A stretch of DNA of 64,000 nucleotides from Caballeronia sp. dw_19 (GTDB lineage Bacteria; Pseudomonadota; Gammaproteobacteria; Burkholderiales; Burkholderiaceae): positions 20,180-84,179 of the forward strand of contig NZ_JAAVUQ010000034.1 of the NCBI RefSeq assembly GCF_018449515.1, read 5' to 3'. The translations under genes were made by a program, and so were the position numbers. How positions within the stretch are numbered: position 1 is the stretch's first letter; every line of letters starts with the position of its first letter. The notes under the pieces were generated by a model. It had not been told where the DNA came from. It searched no databases and saw only the letters and a list, made by a program, of their open reading frames with translations. Of the stretch, positions 62,348-64,000 are shown one piece after another.

Positions 62348-63784
62348 ATGCATCGCGCTACAAAGATTGTCGCCACTATCGGCCCCGCTTCCAGCACCCC
62401 TGAGATCCTGCTGCAAATGATGCAGGCCGGTCTCGACGTGGTCCGTTTCAACTTCTCGCACGGCACGGCCGACGATCATCGCCAGCGCGCGCAATACGTT
62501 CGCGACGCCGCCAAGCAATGCGGCCGTGAAGTGGCGTTGATGGCTGATTTGCAAGGCCCGAAGATTCGCGTGGGCAAGTTTGAAAACGGCAAGATCACGT
62601 TGATTGCGGGCAATTCGTTCATCCTCGATGCGCGTTGTGAGCTGGGCAATGATGAACGTGTTGGCCTGGATTACCCGGATTTGCCGCGCGACTTGCGGGC
62701 GGGCGACATCCTGTTGCTGAACGACGGGCTGATCGTGCTCGACGTGGTCCGTGTGATTGGCGAAGAGATCCATACCACGGTGAAAGTGGGCGGTGATCTT
62801 TCGAATAACAAGGGCATCAACCGGCAGGGCGGCGGCCTGACGGCGCCGGCGTTGACCGAGAAGGACATGGAGGACATCAAGACGGCCATGTCGCTTGGTG
62901 CGGATTTTGTGGCGGTATCGTTTCCGAAGAACGCTACGGACATGGAGATGGCGCGGCAACTGGCGAACATCGCGGGCGCGCCTTATGGCATCAAGCCGAA
63001 GATGATCGCGAAGATCGAGCGTGCGGAAGCCATTCCGGCATTGCAGGGCATTCTTGATGCGTCGGACGGCATCATGGTGGCGCGTGGTGATCTCGCGGTG
63101 GAAGTGGGTAATGCGGCTGTGCCGGCGTTGCAGAAGCGGATGATCCGGATGGCGCGCGAGTCGAACAAGTTTGTGATTACGGCTACGCAGATGATGGAGT
63201 CGATGATCTATGCGCCGGTGCCCACCCGTGCTGAAGTTTCTGATGTCGCGAATGCGGTGCTGGACGGGACGGATGCGGTGATGTTGTCGGCGGAGACGGC
63301 GGCGGGTAAGTATCCGGTGACGACCATCGAGACAATGGCGGCCATTTGCCTCGAAGCCGAGAAGTCTGAGCAGAGCGAGCTTGACAAGGATTTCCTTGAT
63401 CGCACGTTCACGCGGATTGATCAATCCATTGCGATGGGTGCGTTGTTCACGGCTTACCACTTGGGGGCGAAGGCGATTGTTGCTTTGACCGAGTCGGGCG
63501 CGACGGCGTTGTGGATGTCGCGGCATTGGTCGCATGTGCCCATTTTTGCGCTGACGCCGCGGATTGGCAGTGAGCGGACGATGGCGCTGTATCGGAATGT
63601 GACGTCGTTGCACTTGGATACGAACACCGATCGCGATGTTGCGCTTCAGCAGGCGCTGGAGGTGGTGGTGTCGAAGGGGTATGCCGCTCGCGGCGATATG
63701 GTTGTGTTGACTGTTGGCGAACCGATGGGGCAAGCCGGCGGGACTAACGCGATGAAGATCGTGCGGGTGGGAGATCCGTTTTAA
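62348..63784 (+). CDS. pyk: Pyruvate kinase
   Basis: 478 aa. Blocks MHRATKIVATIGPASSTPEILLQMMQAGLDVVRFNFSHGT, MADLQGPKIRVGKF, KPKMIAKIERAEAI, VARGDLAVEVG and ATQMMESM are all present with the C-terminal effector domain. ATG 62348 follows GAGGAATTCC, a good ribosome-binding site. Second glycolytic gene after pgk. Confidence 0.98.
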   Translation: MHRATKIVATIGPASSTPEILLQMMQAGLDVVRFNFSHGTADDHRQRAQYVRDAAKQCGREVALMADLQGPKIRVGKFENGKITLIAGNSFILDARCELGNDERVGLDYPDLPRDLRAGDILLLNDGLIVLDVVRVIGEEIHTTVKVGGDLSNNKGINRQGGGLTAPALTEKDMEDIKTAMSLGADFVAVSFPKNATDMEMARQLANIAGAPYGIKPKMIAKIERAEAIPALQGILDASDGIMVARGDLAVEVGNAAVPALQKRMIRMARESNKFVITATQMMESMIYAPVPTRAEVSDVANAVLDGTDAVMLSAETAAGKYPVTTIETMAAICLEAEKSEQSELDKDFLDRTFTRIDQSIAMGALFTAYHLGAKAIVALTESGATALWMSRHWSHVPIFALTPRIGSERTMALYRNVTSLHLDTNTDRDVALQQALEVVVSKGYAARGDMVVLTVGEPMGQAGGTNAMKIVRVGDPF

Positions 63785-64000
63785 TTTCGTTCGCAGTGGT
63801 TGGTTTGTTCGCACCGGTGGACGGTTTTGGGGGGGCGGGTTCGGGGTGGATGCTGGCGGGGGGGGTTTGGGGGGGGGGGGGGGGGGGGTCGGGGGGGGGG
63901 GGGGGGGGGGGGGGGGGGGTGGGGGGGGTGGGGGGGTGGGGGGTTTTTGCGGTGGGGGTGTGCGGGGGGCGGGTTTTTTTTTTTTTACTTTTTGTCACTG
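63785..64000. other. Low-complexity poly-G / poly-T end region, probable poor-quality sequence
   Basis: From ~63855 onward the sequence is dominated by G-runs (up to about 30 with single interruptions) and ends in a T-run. Such mononucleotide runs are not seen elsewhere in the window. This looks like a low-quality contig end rather than biology. Confidence 0.8.

Noticed and set aside
62318..63814. 498-codon minus-strand frame opposite pyk
   Set aside because: Antisense to pyruvate kinase and rich in Arg/His; a GC-bias effect.
63744..63998. Proline-rich minus-strand frame at the window end
   Set aside because: Made by the poly-G artefact region; not biological.

Overview
The window reads as a chromosomal segment of a Burkholderiaceae betaproteobacterium (Burkholderia sensu lato; Paraburkholderia or Caballeronia would fit). 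It is GC-rich with dense coding. Gene order in several blocks matches that group: glyQ-glyS-gmhB-plsC, miaB-phoH-ybeY-chaC-corC-lnt, recA-recX-DUF2889-sucCD-terC-pilA-pglL-moaC, and azlCD-pgk-pyk. No species can be assigned from sequence reading alone.

Layout. 1-11.8 kb is a leftward housekeeping block: LPS and phospholipid synthesis, glycyl-tRNA synthetase, lipoprotein acylation, the CorC/YbeY/PhoH set and MiaB. 11.9-15.7 kb holds a LysR regulator divergent from a VOC protein and an MFS exporter, then an uncharacterised membrane protein. 15.9-17 kb is ribB under an FMN riboswitch. 17-21.6 kb has an XRE-cupin regulator and the glpD/glpR pair, with a GlpR-type operator in the glpD promoter. 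22-30.6 kb is a looser set: a ferritin-like diiron protein, RhlE helicase, a hemolysin-III family protein, a two-gene multiheme cytochrome c operon and a CopD-like protein. 30.9-32.9 kb is galactonate dehydratase divergent from its GntR regulator. 33-35.1 kb is a DedA-rhodanese fusion and an alpha/beta hydrolase.

35.2-37.9 kb is the clearest accessory island. It is visibly AT-richer than its neighbours and carries a compact Type II restriction-modification cassette: a C-box operator, a controller (C) protein, a putative PD-(D/E)XK endonuclease translated just after it, and a convergent gamma-type N6-adenine methyltransferase whose 3' end overlaps the endonuclease gene by 86 nt. It ends beside a CAU-anticodon tRNA gene.

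38-42.4 kb has a metabolite:H+ symporter and a TctDE-like two-component system. 42.5-52.3 kb runs from the LexA-controlled recA through a strikingly extended RecX (543 aa with a repeat-bearing disordered N-terminus), succinyl-CoA synthetase and TerC to a type IV pilin next to the PglL-type O-oligosaccharyltransferase. 52.5-58.5 kb is leftward (moaC, hydrolases, waaF, a zinc-ribbon protein, ilvE). 59-63.8 kb is rightward (azlCD, pgk, pyk). The last ~200 nt are poly-G/poly-T runs that look like poor-quality sequence at a contig end.

The best candidates for a second look are the restriction-modification cassette, whose endonuclease family I cannot name, the RecX extension, and the pilin with a long leader and a Ser/Ala/Pro-rich loop beside PglL.
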